Shown piece after piece: positions 33,941 to 44,120 of a stretch of DNA of 64,000 nucleotides. The notes below the pieces were generated by a model. The model was not told the DNA's origin and made no database searches. It saw only the letters and a program-made list of their open reading frames with translations. The stretch's first letter is position 1. The number at the start of each line of letters is the position of its first letter. This stretch comes from Pyrrhosoma nymphula. Taxonomy: Eukaryota; Arthropoda; Insecta; Odonata; Coenagrionidae. Position numbers and translations under genes: made by a program. The stretch is taken from NCBI GenBank assembly GCA_963573305.1, contig OY754336.1, positions 15,660,699-15,724,698 of the forward strand, given 5' to 3'.

Positions 33941-35007
33941 TTGCCTCCTCTCGGCTGTACCGCCGCCGAGGTTAGATGCGACAAGGATAGGTATGTATGT
34001 ACCAAGGGGAGTAGGGGGCGGCGTCCAAGAGAAGAGTGGGTTGGATGAGGAGGAAAGGAATGCGAACTGATCGCGAAGTAAGTGTGGTGCATGGATCCCT
34101 CTCGCCTTGGCGCACCACTAACCGGGATGTGAAACGGCGGAGGGGGTGGGCCGCGTTGGTCGGCCGGCAGGTGGCTTCGTCGGACCGTGGAGGGAGCAGA
34201 CTCCGAGGAGTTGTGGGTATGGGAGCAGAAGAGGGAACGGTGGGGAGAGTGGTTGTGTTCGCTCGGGCCAGACGCCCAGATTGCGCGCGGAGAGCGTCTG
34301 CGACTATAGACGCGTCGGTGGCGGCGGCGGTGGCCGGCCTCTAAACTTACTTGCATCCGTCGACCAGAAGAGGGGTTGGGGGGTCGGCAATCCTGACTAT
34401 CCCTCCTCGCCCCGCCGCAGATCGCCGACTCTGGGAGGGTGGCAGGCGGTGTCTGGAGAGAAGAGGGAAGAAATAAAAGGGTTGAGGCAGAGGAGGGGGG
34501 TGGGGAAGAGGCGGCCCGCCGGCCGACCACCGTAGCGGTGAGGTGAAGAGGCGGGGAGGGTTATCAAGGTCACGTGAAACGGGAATAAGAAAATGTGGTG
34601 GCTTACGGTCGGCGGGCAAGGTGGATGGGATGGGGGAGGGGGGGAGAAAGGGTGGAAGAAAGGGTTTTTATATGCGCAGCGAAGATTCGCCGTCCGAACG
34701 GGATGGCCGCGTGCATGCTGGCCACATGCGTGCGTCTGAATCCCACCTCGTCGCCTACGCACGTGTACCTGGTGCACTCTTGCGAGTTGGCTTTCTACAG
34801 ACCTGGCGGTACTTCAACTACCCGTCCGCCGCTCAGTTTTTTTCCGAATGAAGGATGTAATCCAGCAATTTGTACTTTCCCGCACTTGAGCTTAGTAAGT
34901 GACCATGGTTAATTGAGTTGCCTTTCATTAATGGGGACTGGACAAGATTTTAACTACCATGCTGATGATAGTCTACTCACAAACCTATGGTCGGTTATTA
35001 AATGCTA
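33941..35007. other. gene-free GC-rich island (about 33,960-34,820)
   Basis: CG-rich with G-runs. Frames up to 218 codons are open on both strands at once and translate to Arg/Gly- or Pro/Ser-rich low complexity. CACGTG-like and CACGTGTACC words occur near 34,571 and 34,760, but no promoter can be assigned. Confidence 0.5.
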
Positions 35008-35114
35008 CTACATCTACATACTACCCCGCAGGCCGCCTCAATAGGCGTGTGGCGGGGGGTATTAGGACACCAGCCGTTTACATATAAAAAGGAAACGCTC
35101 TAATGAAATTACGC
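35008..35114 (-). mobile_element. CR1-type LINE (family B), 3' tail
   Basis: CTACATCTACATACTACCCC, GCCGCCTCAATAGGCGTGTG, ATTAGGACACCAGCCGTTTA and CGCTCTAATGAAATTACGC are the reverse complement of 44,008-44,115, where the same tail follows a coding remnant. It is 5'-truncated to about 107 bp. Confidence 0.85.
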
Positions 35115-35555
35115 TTTGCATTTATTAAAGTCCCTTATTGAATTGTAAGTGTAAACTGTGTAAGAGTAACAAGCACTTGATTTCATCATGCAGTTTTTCC
35201 GCGAAGTTAAGCCTGGAAACATTAATGTAAACTCAAATACTGGAGATTCGATTTCATTTTTTAATGAAGTTAATCCTTTGTATGTACTTTTTTATGTTTC
35301 AAATATCTATAATTACCGAAATTAGTGTAAACTGATGAAAAATGGTATCCCTGTTCCCGGTGTTCGTTATGCATGATTGTTTCGCGCATTAATTTAATGG
35401 ACATAGTTTATTTCCTTTGAAATATTAGTTTAAAACCGCTATTCATGAGCTTTCATCAAATTTTATTTCGGAAATTGGGACTTATGGACGTATTACCGTT
35501 ATCCATGGTGATGGGAAGCGAAAGGTATTTTAAGAAATGTATGTCATTTCCTTTG
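35115..35555. other. no recognisable gene
   Basis: AT-rich sequence, nothing recognised. Confidence 0.6.
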
Positions 35556-35666
35556 GACTACAACCTTGTCGCGGTGGAAGGGCTTGCGTGCTTCTATGAC
35601 CCCTAGAGCTGAACTGGTGGGAGTAATGCTCCTGGTAGGGTCACCCGTGCCAGATTGGTCGAAGGT
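35556..35666 (+). repeat. conserved GC-rich repeat fragment, possibly a LINE 5' UTR
   Basis: CTACAACCTTGTCGCGGTGG, AAGGGCTTGCGTGC, GACCCCTAGAGCTGAACTGG, AATGCTCCTGGTAGGGTCAC and CAGATTGGTCGAAGGT form a GC-rich block distinct from its AT-rich surroundings. From general knowledge it resembles the 5' leader of widespread invertebrate LINEs. It stops exactly where the CR1-A tail begins, suggesting CR1-A inserted into it. Confidence 0.4.
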
Positions 35667-36030
35667 TACATCTACATCTACAAATTACCCTGCAAGCCAC
35701 CTCAGGGGTGTGTGGCAGGGGGTGAGTAATCACCAACATGCATTACACTATACCCTAAAGTTAGTGTAACTACGACTAATTATGCATTAGCATAAATCGC
35801 TAATGCTTGTCATGAGGCGAAGCCTCACAAGCATGCAACACTACACTACCGATATCATCAAAATGGAGAGTGACCGTCAATATACATGCATTCTACAACT
35901 ACACAGATGGACTCAAGACCCATGTAGAAAACATGCTAGGCGTGCTGTTAGTATGTACTAGGTAACAGATAAGGATTCAAGTATTAGGGAGTGCTAATAC
36001 TACTAAGAGCTACACTACCTATCGACAAAC

Positions 36031-36699
36031 CTAGATAAAAGTCTCATGGCAGCTATTATGGTCCCTTATCGTTCGTGGGAAAAATGACATCTTAAATCTA
36101 TCCGTTCTGCAGTCTAGTTCCCTAATTTTACTCTTATGATCTGATCTACCGTAGTATGTCGGATTTCGTAAAATATTATCAACGTCGTCAGAGAAGAGAC
36201 CGGATTGGAACTTACATAATAGATTGAGTCTAAATTTTAATCGACGGTCTGAAAGCTTTTCCCATCCCAGTTGCTGCAAAAGGTCAGTAACACTAACGAG
36301 ATTATCATAACGGCCTTTAACATATCTTGCCCATCTTCGCTGCACGCGTTCTAACTCAGTTTCCAAGCCTATCTCGTAAGGATCCCAAATACTGGCGGCA
36401 TATTCTAAGTGGGGTCTAACGAGGGAGAAGTAGCTGATTTCCCTAACTTTATCGTCGCACTTGCCAAGTACTCTTTTAACAAATCCCAATTTACGATTAG
36501 CTTGACCGGTAATTTCTCGAATATGTTTACTCCACGATAGATCATTAGTCAGTTTAACTCCGAGGTACTTAACCGATTCTACGGTGTCTAGTTTTATGTT
36601 GTTTATGCAATAGCTGTTACAAGGAGCGTTTTTCCGTTTCCAAAAATTCACACAACGCATTTTTTCAGGTTTAATTCTAGCTGCCACGCATCGCACCAC
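36031..36699 (-). pseudogene. CR1-A C-terminal domain
   Basis: The 222-codon frame contains VESVKYLGVKLTNDLSWSKH, VKRVLGKCDDKVREISYFSL, VRPHLEYAASIWDPY, LERVQRRWARYVKGRYDN, LLQQLGWEKLSDRRLKFRL and RTDRFKMSFFPRTIRDHNSC. This is the standard thumb and tail of CR1/L2-type LINEs, ending close to the 3' UTR. The same tail appears, diverged, at 43,675-44,000 and 63,714-64,000. The frame is intact from about 36,699 to 36,031 and is the best preserved part of this element. Confidence 0.9.
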
Positions 36700-37501
36700 T
36701 CTTGTATTGCCTTGAGGTCCTTAGTTAGCGCTTCCTTGTCATTAAAGCTACGAATTTCTCTATACACCACTGCGTCGTCAGCAAATAATCTAAGCTTACT
36801 GTCAACTTTGTCACCGATGTCGTTTATGTACAAAAGGAACAGAAGCGGGCACTATGACACTTCCCTGTGGGACACCCGATGTGACTTTTACTTCATTAGA
36901 GATAGCGCCATCTAATACAACCCTTTGCACGCGATTACTTAAGAATTCACTAATCCAGGAAATTACGTCGTCGTCTAAACCGTAGGATTTTAATTTCATG
37001 ACAAGCTTACTGTGGGAAACTTTATCAATTGCCTTTTTAAAGTCAAGAAAAATTGCATCAACTGGAGCGTTATGTTCACCCGAGACTAAAATATCGTGAG
37101 CAAAAAGTGGTAATTGAGTTTCGCAAGATCTTCCCTTTCTGAATCCGTGTTGTGTTTTTGATAACAAGTTTTCTATATCGAGGTGTCTCATAACTGAGCT
37201 AACAATTATATGTTCAAGAACTTTGCAAGAGATAGATGTGAGAGATATCGGTCTGTAGTTCGATGGCTGTTCCTTATCACCGCTTTTGAATATGGGAGTG
37301 ACATTTGCAATTTTCCAGTCCATGGGTACTTTTGTGTTCGTTGATGGATTTACTAAATATATTCTGCAAGTAGGGTGCTATTTCACAAGCTAATTCTCTA
37401 TACACGCGGGCAGGAATTTCTTCAGGACCTGGGGATTTATTTGCACTTAAAGATTTTAGCAAGTTTTCTATTCCTTGAGTGCAAATATCGATAGGCGGCA
37501 T
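36648..37501 (-). pseudogene. CR1-A reverse transcriptase core
   Basis: Three overlapping frames together give the polymerase. SPGPEEIPARVYREL comes first, then after a frameshift WKIANVTPIFKSGDKEQPSN and YRPISLTSISCKVLEHIIVS. TQHGFRKGRSCETQL and AIFLDFKKAIDKVSH carry the first catalytic Asp, and SGVPQGSVI follows with a further frameshift. YINDIGDKV and LRLFADDAVVYREI carry the catalytic FADD pair. All core motifs are recognisable, but two frameshifts (about 37,300 and 36,850) and a stop (36,648) prevent translation as one protein. Confidence 0.92.
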
Positions 37502-37540
37502 CTTTTGCTGGAAATGATCATTTAAGTTTACGGATGTAAT

Positions 37541-38125
37541 TTACGATGACTTGGTGAACATACTTTGAAAGTAAGAATTCAATAAGTTGGCCTTGTCCGA
37601 GCTGCTTGTTAATAATTCGCCATTTTCGTTTCGTAGTGGAATAACTGTTGATCTATTGCCTTGAACTTCCCTTACGTATGACCAAAATGCCTTTGGGTTG
37701 TCCTGTAATTGTTCTCCTAATATTTTTCTTTTAAAATCCATGAATGCATTCCGAAAGGCTTCCTTTGTAGTGGCTCTAGACAATTTGTATTTTTCAAATA
37801 TTAAATTTTGATCACTAGTGAACAAATCTCTACGGAGTTTTTTCATCTTGGCGTGGCATACTCTCTGACGTCTTAACGATTTTCTCACTTCTGCATTGTA
37901 CCATCTTGGTTCGCTGCCCTCTTTTTTTACTTTACTTGGAATGTATTTTCTGATCCCTGAATGTACGATCGAAAGAAAAGCTTTCCAACTACCCTCCGTG
38001 TCTAACTTTAAGCTTGATTCCTGGAATTCGGGAAAAGAATTTTTTAGATGTCTCTTAAACGCATTGAAATCGGCTTTTTTAAATATGTAGAATTTTCTTT
38101 GTTTAAAACTTTTAATGATACTCAA
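37541..38125 (-). pseudogene. CR1-A inter-domain linker and RT N-terminus
   Basis: The 194-codon frame contains PSKVKKEGSEPRWYNAEVRK, LRRQRVCHAKMKKLRRDL, NPKAFWSYVREVQGNRSTVI and LLTSSSDKANLLNSYFQSMF. These match the conserved linker of CR1/L2-type LINEs (WY..E...L...R...., NPK.FW.Y......., KA..LN.YF.S.F). The frame closes at TKSS and resumes as PPIDICTQGIENLLKSL at 37,501. Confidence 0.85.
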
Positions 38126-38269
38126 AGAGAACTTTGCAGTAACTACTCTATGGTCACTAATGCCCTCAACAGTGTTTACCTTAATTACTTGTTACGGTAT
38201 ATTTGTTGCCAATAAATCAAGAATGTTGTCCCCTCTGTTAGGCGTCGTAGCTATCTGATGTAGGGCATT

Positions 38270-38977
38270 TTATGAGAACTTGTGCAGCAGGGACTCGCAT
38301 ATATCTTTGTCTCTTCCTCCTGATATGTAACTGTAGGTCCTCCAATCTATAGAGAGCGTATTGAAATCTCCACCTATGATTAAATTTTTTTTTGTGTTCC
38401 TGGATGTGATGTTCTTTATTTGTGCTTCGAGTTCTAAAATTGAGGTGACGTCGGTGTTAGGTGGCCTGTAGTATGCGCACACGAATATTGTTTTTGATTT
38501 AGGGCATCTAATAGAGCACCATACAGATTCTATGCTGGTATCTGGGACGGTTTCCGCTCGGCTGACTATGGTTTTCTTTACAGCTATAAATACTCCGCCT
38601 CCGGTTCGGTTGGACCTATCTTTTCTGTAAACTTTGAATGATTTAGGAAATATTTCACTATCAGAAATATCGTCCGTCAGCCAACTTTCTGTGCCAATAA
38701 TGACGTTACACTCCGTGCTATGAATAAGGTGGTGAAATTCTGGAATCTTATTTTTTAAACTACGGCAGTTAACTACTGCAACGACTAATGCTTCATGATT
38801 ATTGTTTTTGCGATTCGGGGTAATTTCAAGATTGCTGTCTTCAATTAAGCTATTCTTGGACGCTATATTCAGAGTATTCTTAGCTAAATTACTAACTGGC
38901 AACGCATAATTATTGACCCCACTAATTGACCTGCCCTGTAGCCTACCGTCTATGTTAAACTCGACGAGTGTGCTCAA
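38270..38977 (-). pseudogene. CR1-A endonuclease domain
   Basis: AP-type endonuclease with VVNCRSLKNKIPEFHHLI (start motif NxRSL), IIGTESWL (catalytic Glu), GGGVFIAVKK, FVCAYYRPP, and IIGGDFNTLSIDW (GDFN motif). The frame ends with a stop at LLHKFS, just before the expected SDH motif. A broken frame shortly downstream (on the minus strand, near 38,150) still reads ...GISDHRVV, so the nuclease domain was once complete. The stop and a frame change make this copy inactive. The usual place of this domain is N-terminal in the LINE polyprotein. Confidence 0.9.
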
Positions 38978-39046
38978 GTATCCTGCGCGTTACCTCCTGC
39001 GATGCCTCGTATGTATAGTGGACACCCGAGCGATTTATAGGCACCC

Positions 39047-39658
39047 GGAGACAGACGAATGGTAGTCCGCGCAGCGTCTGTACTTCAGTGAGGCTGCTGC
39101 AAAAGGCGTCTGACCGCAGTGAAATGATGGTGTCACGTAAATCCGCAGACGGCCTCTGAAATGATGGTGTCACGTAAAAAACTCTATTGAGTAAGGTGAA
39201 AACTTTAATATAGAGCGTGGCACTATATGGGTCGGAAACTGGGTCATTACGAAGGCAGGATGTGCGTAGACTTGAGGCGATTGAGATGTGGGTTTGGAGA
39301 AGGATGGAGGTGAGTTGGATGGCGAGGAAGACGAACGATGAGGTACATATTAGATATGGTCGGAGAGGAGAGGAAGCTTGTGGCAGAGGTTCGGAGAAGG
39401 CGGAAGAGATGGATGGAGGAAGTTTTGAGAGGAGAGGGCATGTTGAAGGGAGTGACAGAAGGGAGAACACTGGGGAAGCGTGGAAGAGGAAGGAAGAGGA
39501 CAGGAATTCTGGACGAAATTAGAGGAGGTAGAAGAATTGAAGAGGGATCTAATAACGGGCCATCCTTAGGAGGGAAAGCGAGACAATGTATATGAGGTTG
39601 GGTTGCAGAATGGGTACTGCCCACGAACCTTCCAATCACCTGGTAGAATACTTGAATG
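39047..39658 (+). mobile_element. RTE-2 internal-deletion derivative (5' UTR joined to 3' end)
   Basis: 39,047-39,190 matches the RTE-2 5' UTR (8,394-8,705, without its SINE): GACGAATGGTAGTCCGCGCA, AAAGGCGTCTGAC, GATGGTGTCACGTAAAAAAC. A 20-bp unit GAAATGATGGTGTCACGTAA is repeated at 39,120 and 39,159. From about 39,196 it matches the RTE-2 C-terminus and 3' UTR (11,143-11,549): GTGGCACTATATGGGTCGGA, LEAIEMWVWRRME, then GGGCCATCCTTAGGAGGGAA. About 2.4 kb, including all endonuclease and polymerase domains, is missing. The remaining frame (39,217-39,522) is itself frameshifted near 39,340. Confidence 0.85.
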
Positions 39659-40930
39659 TATGTCATTCATACAATGGTCCTACATATCATCACATTCCTA
39701 TGTTGATTCCCAGCTTAGTTGTTCTTGCCGTTGCACAGCAATAAGAGGTGAAAAAAGAACAATTCTTACATTCGGGGGAAACATTTTGGAGAACAAATGT
39801 CGTGATGAATTTTTGTGTCGACGATGCTATGATATTTTATTTCGGTTATTTTATCATTCTCTTTAAACGGGCGACATTTTTCTTATTCAACTTGCCTGCC
39901 GGAGGATCATAAGGTCGCAAACCTCACGTCTGGCATTGATGTCCGATGTGCTTTGGTGAAGAGAATTGGAGTCCTCTTGAAATGCTAAAAGAATATTATC
40001 TGAAATGCATGATTACACAGACCAAAGTAGCGTCTGGAAAGTTAGAGAAATGATTTTTGTGTTCACATCCATTTTTCATCTCAAGTAGGTACCTACTTAA
40101 GCATGCCAAGTGTTCGCAAGGTATTTTTGGGTGAGTGAGTTCTGCATCAACAACAGTAGAAGTTACTAGCGAAAATAATGTTTGAAAACATGCCGTGATC
40201 TGAGACGCATTAAGATTGCTCTTCATGATAGATTATCTCATATCCCATTCTATATATACTTGCATTTGGCATACCCTACCTCATGACGTCGTATGTTACG
40301 ATTGTTGTCATTAGTCATTGCTTATGTCTTCCTTTCAGTGGGTCTTTGTTTCGTAGTTGTCAACGGTCTTATTTTTCTGGATTTTTGTCGGGACAAATTT
40401 TTAAACGCTAATCGCAAACTTTCTCTCAATAGACTCTGCATGGAGTTTTTTTGTAGTTGAAGGTTCGAGGCGAGATAATGCGATACTGGCTGCCTTCAGA
40501 TTGAGGTTATGTGTATCTTGCTTTATTGGACTTTTTAAGTGTAATATTTTCTTGTCCTTGTTGGTTGTTGAAACATTTCCAGATTCCCGTATCCATAATG
40601 CGTGCGGACTTGCATTAAATGCGTATGTCTTGGAAAGAAATAAATCGAAAGCACGTTGTGTCCGCTGAGTACAAATATTCCTGTAAGTGTTTTACCGACT
40701 TTTGCAGCATACAAAGTTCAGCAAGTGTAGTATCATGGGAAAAACCAACGTAGGAAAAATGGAATATCTATAAATGCTGTTCAATTTTTACCCTATAAAG
40801 TTTGAGCGAAGAATCCACAACAGACAGCTCTTACTCCGGAAGCAGCAGCATAATATTTCTCATTTCTCATTTTTTTAAAAATATTATTCTCATTATAAAC
40901 TCAACTACATGTAAGGAATCGTATCAGGCT
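39659..40930. other. no recognisable gene
   Basis: AT-rich sequence. The longest frame is under 90 codons and resembles nothing known. Confidence 0.6.
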
Positions 40931-41171
40931 TAACTTTGTGGAAGTCACAAGCATTCATTATTTAAACTTATTTTGCTTTAATATAAACTTTTTTTTTTTT
41001 TACTAACTGCCACATACCCCTGAGGTGGCTTGCAGGGTATTTTGTAGATGTAGATTAACTGACCCAGGTTTCAGCAGCTATGTGCCATTATCAAGGCAAC
41101 CTTTACCCATTGCCTTGATAATGGCTATATAGCTGCTGAAACCTGGGTCGGTTAGTTAAAAAAAAAAAAGT
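40931..41171. repeat. foldback element with hammerhead-like motif, interrupted by a CR1 tail
   Basis: TGACCCAGGTTTCAGCAGCT at 41,060 pairs with AGCTGCTGAAACCTGGGTCG at 41,131. CATTATCAAGGCAA pairs with TTGCCTTGATAATG. An outer arm (TTTTTTTTTTTACTAAC, 40,990-41,007) pairs with GTTAGTTAAAAAAAAAAAAG (41,151-41,170). On the plus strand the right arm has CTTGATAATGGC, GCTGCT, GAAAC (41,138-41,142) and CTGG-GTC (41,147-41,149). The leading block ACTTTGTGGAAGTCA at 40,933 also precedes the foldback at 26,833. Confidence 0.7.
41004..41061 (+). mobile_element. 46-bp CR1-A 3' tail with target duplication
   Basis: 41,010-41,055 is the extreme 3' end of CR1-A (CCACATACCCCTGAGGTGGC, TTGCAGGGTATTTTGTAGAT). 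It is flanked by TAACTG at 41,004-41,009 and 41,056-41,061. Without it, ...TACTAACTGACCCAGG... restores the pairing of the foldback arm, so this is a severely 5'-truncated CR1 insertion. Confidence 0.8.
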
Positions 41172-41344
41172 TGTGGATGTGTTAAAGAGTTAGTGGATGA
41201 AAAAAAAATTTTTTTAATCATCAACTAAGTGTGTTTGGTTAAAATATTGCTTTTGGTGTTGGGTGGGTGTAAATTTTGTTTGACAAAAATGGTGATTGGA
41301 TCAAATAAATTAAAGTGTAAAATATGATCATGGAAATTGATTGT

Positions 41345-41785
41345 ATATTCTTCAACGAGCGAGCGTCAGAATGCGAGGAGTATAGAACAATCAGTTTAAT
41401 TTCGCACGCAGCAAAAGTATTGCTTAGAATACTAAATAGAAGGTTGGAGAGCAGAGCAAAGTGCTATTTAGGCGATGACCAATTTGGGTTTAGGAAGGGG
41501 AGGGGAACCAGAGATGCGATTGCGGTAATGAGGACACTTATAGATAGAAACATAGACCATAATCAGGATGTTTTCGCTTGTTTTGTAGATTTCGAAAAGG
41601 CGTTTGACAGAGTAAACTGGGAGAAACTAATGCAGATACTGGGGAAAATAGGAATAGATTGGCGTGATCGGAGACTCATCCGAAACTTATGTATGGGGCA
41701 GAGGGCTCAGGTAAGGGTAGCGGACGGTGAATCAGGGTGGGCAGTTATAGGTCGCGGGGTGCCCGTTGTCGCCTTTACTTTTTAA
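41345..41785 (+). pseudogene. RTE family 1 reverse transcriptase, fingers and palm
   Basis: The frame reads CEEYRTISLISHAAKVLLRI, LGDDQFGFRKGRGTRDAIAV, FACFVDFEKAFDRVNWEKLM (first catalytic Asp), then VRVADGESGWAVIGRGV. The conserved RQGC residues after GV are lost and the frame shifts. Continuation is in the next frame (LSPLLFNIYAEEMV from about 41,766). This is a reverse transcriptase that would make cDNA at the nicked target. The copy is inactive because of the frameshift and missing N-terminus. Confidence 0.9.
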
Positions 41786-42602
41786 CATCTATGCTGAGGA
41801 AATGGTAAGAGAGGCATGGGATGAGCTAGACGTGGGAATGAAAGTAGGAGGCCAGCGGATAAAGTCGGTTAGATTCGCAGACGACCAGGCGTTGGTGAGT
41901 CGGTCATCGAAAGGACTGCAAACTTTAGTAGATGCACTGGAAAAGCAGTGTGAGAAATACGGAATGAAGATAAATAATAGGAAAACAAAAGTAATGAGAT
42001 TCTGTAGGACAAAGAAAGCGAAGCTGGTGATAAGAGTAGGAAGTCACAAACTGGAGCAAGTTGAACAATTTAATTACTTGGGTAGTACGCTAGAAGAAAG
42101 AGGACTTAGTAGCAAATACATTAGGAGAATAGCGCTAGCGAAGGAAGCGTTCAATAATAGAAGGGAGCTGATGACGGGGACCTTAAGTAAGGATGTAAAA
42201 AAGAGGCTAGTAAAGAGCTTGATATGGAGTGTGGCGTTGTATGGGGCGGAAACGTGGACCTTGAGAAAGGAAGACGAAAATAGGCTGAAGGCTTTTGAGA
42301 TGTGGGTGTGGAAGAGGATGGAGAAAGTGCGTTGGACGGAAAGGAAGACAAATGAGGAAGTGCTTGACATGGTGGGCGAGGAGAGGAAACTTATAGATGA
42401 GATTAGGGGAAGACAGGGTAGGTGGCTGGAAGGGGTAATGAGGGACGATGGTTTGCTGAAGGCCGTGATAGAGGGTAAGATGTTGAGTAAGCGGGGAAGG
42501 GGAAGGAAGAAAATCGGTTTTATGGACGGGATGAAGAAAGGTAGGACTTATGCTGAGATGAAGAAAGAAATACAAGAGGTAGAAAGGGCACAGCACGTGT
42601 AA
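41766..42602 (+). pseudogene. RTE family 1 reverse transcriptase, catalytic FADD to C-terminus
   Basis: A 278-codon open frame, starting within the protein rather than at a true start. It contains LSPLLFNIYAEEMVREAWDE, VRFADDQALV (catalytic Asp pair), EKYGMKINNRKTKVMRF, LEQVEQFNYLGSTLEE, WSVALYGAETWTLRKEDENR, AFEMWVWKRMEKVRWTERKT, QGRWLEGVMRDDGLL and a basic tail KRGRGRKKIGFMDGMKKGRT. It is the longest well-conserved coding stretch in the window, and its frame is intact to the stop at 42,602. Relatively good preservation suggests later insertion than RTE-2. Confidence 0.92.
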
Positions 42603-42660
42603 GAGTTCGTTGGATATTCTCTGACTTTCATCACAACCTACCTCTAACCGGTAGATTACT

Positions 42661-43674
42661 GTAATGAATGAATTCTTCAACGCGCTCGCAGAGGTAGTGA
42701 TTATTTGGACGTAGGGACTCGCCGAGGGGTTGCACAATGTTAGTACCCCGTTGGAGGTTTCGCCGAACGTCCGTTCGATCGCCTGCTAAAATTGGCAAGA
42801 GGAACGCGATCGCTTCGCTGACTCGGAGGAGGAAAAAGGGTTGCTTTCGGAATGGTTAGTGGCGTTCCAAGCAACTGAGTCACTTGCAAAGCGGGGAGGC
42901 GATGACGCAACCCCTCTCTGGAACACACGGCGTGAAAGGTTTACGGCCCCACCGACCGCTTCCTGCATAAAATTTAGGAAATGGGCCGGGAGTGGTGGAA
43001 AGGGATTGTAGGAGATGTGCAATTAGAGCGAAGGATAATGGGGATATTGATCGAGCACGTAGGCGCAAGTGGGGCACAAAAGTAAACACCTTAGCGAGCC
43101 GGCCCTGGTTTAGAATATCTTCCCTACCTTCCCCTCCGTCTGGCTCCTTTCACTCATCCCATCGACAAAAGTCAATGGCTCGTGAGTCTGAGCTCGGAAG
43201 CTTCATCACTGGCGAGTTGATATCCGTTTGATGTCGAGCGTTAAAATGTCTTTATTAGTCGTTTGCCATTTATAGCGCGTCTGGTTATTGTGCGACATTT
43301 TTCACTCATTCAAGTTGCAGAAATCTTCCTCCCGAGTATATTTATGTATTTACGCTATATCAATCCACGCTCAAGTTGCGACTGTATCATCCTCCCTTTT
43401 AAGAATGACCACTCAAGATGTCTGTTTACCATAAAAGTTTTTTCTATGGTATCCAGCTGCGATTTTATATCCTTGTTAAAGGGATGTGTATATTCTACGT
43501 GATGCACTGTTTTCTCAAGTATAATGAAATGTGCGAGTCCTTACCTGCCATGTACGTACGTGAGTCCTTATATTAATAGTTTTGTTTTGTAATGAGTGCC
43601 TGGAGGAAAAGCTCAACAAAAAGTTTTCACTAAATCGGCTGCCTACTGAGCAACCTATTTATACAATCGTGACA
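42661..43674. other. no recognisable gene
   Basis: Short overlapping frames on both strands, and moderate GC at 42,760-43,150. Nothing recognised. Confidence 0.55.
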
Positions 43675-43750
43675 ACAGTTATATCGTGATCTTTCGTGGA
43701 AAAAATGGCATTTTTAATCCAACCGTTTTGCCGTTCAATTCTCTAATTCC
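43675..43750 (-). pseudogene. CR1-type C-terminal fragment, minus
   Basis: The minus strand reads RELNGKTVGLKMPFFPRKIT, matching the IRELDCRTDRFKMSFFPRTI end of CR1-A. Only about 25 codons remain. It abuts a plus-strand CR1-B fragment head to head. Confidence 0.65.
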
Positions 43751-43756
43751 ACTCAA

Positions 43757-44120
43757 GATCTAACACAGATGTTAAACGAATTAGGCTGGGAGCCGCTAGA
43801 GACTCGGAGGCTGCGCGCTAGGCTTAGATTAATTGAACAATTGAGAATAGATATCTTTCAGAGCGACACGGAGAACATCCTATTAGAACCCCACTATATT
43901 TCCAGGTCCGACAGAAACGATAAATTAAGAGAAATATTTTGCCGAACGGATAGGTAATGGGAATTCGTTTTTCCCCCGAACAATAAGGGACTATAATATA
44001 TTCTAGGCGTAATTTCATTAGAGCGTGTCCATTTTATATGTAAACGGCTGGTGTCCTAACACCCCCCGCCACACGCCTATTGAGGCGGCTTGCGGGGTAA
44101 TATGTAGATGTAGATGTAAC
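43757..44120 (+). mobile_element. CR1-type LINE (family B), C-terminus and 3' UTR
   Basis: LTQMLNELGWEPLETRRLRA, DTENILLEPHYISRSDRNDK and LREIFCRTDR correspond to the end of the CR1-A protein. A short 3' UTR follows: GCGTAATTTCATTAGAGCG, TGTAAACGGCTGGTGTCCTA, CACACGCCTATTGAGGCGGC, then GTAATATGTAGATGTAGATG. The UTR is unlike CR1-A except for the last 40 or so bp, so this is a sister family sharing a common 3' tail. Confidence 0.85.

Larger units (their letters stand above)
35667..38990 (-). mobile_element. CR1-type LINE (family A), nearly complete but frameshifted
   Basis: Read on the minus strand this is an endonuclease domain (38,977-38,270), linker (38,125-37,541), reverse transcriptase (37,501-36,648), C-terminal domain (36,699-36,031) and a 3' UTR of about 365 bp. 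The UTR ends in a repeated TGTAGATG-type 8-mer (plus-strand CATCTACATCTAC at 35,669), as expected for CR1-like LINEs. At least four frame breaks separate the domains. ORF1 (the nucleic-acid chaperone) is not seen, so the copy is probably 5'-truncated near 38,990. Confidence 0.9.
41345..42660 (+). mobile_element. RTE-type LINE, family 1, 5'-truncated, most of the RT present
   Basis: The copy begins inside the reverse transcriptase (about 41,345) and runs through the polymerase core and C-terminus to a short 3' UTR ending ACCTCTAACCGGTAGATTAC at 42,660. The coding part has a frameshift near 41,765. Related 3' ends are at 204-656 and 55,072-55,347. RTE-2 at 8,394 is a diverged relative. The endonuclease is missing. 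Confidence 0.9.

Noticed and set aside
33874..34530. 218-codon minus-strand frame in the 34-kb GC-rich island
   Set aside because: Low-complexity Pro/Ser/Arg composition, with plus-strand frames open over the same bases.
43675..44120. Twin-priming (5' inversion) of one CR1 insertion
   Set aside because: The inverted piece and the plus piece cover the same C-terminal region with different sequences, so they derive from two copies rather than one inverted transcript.
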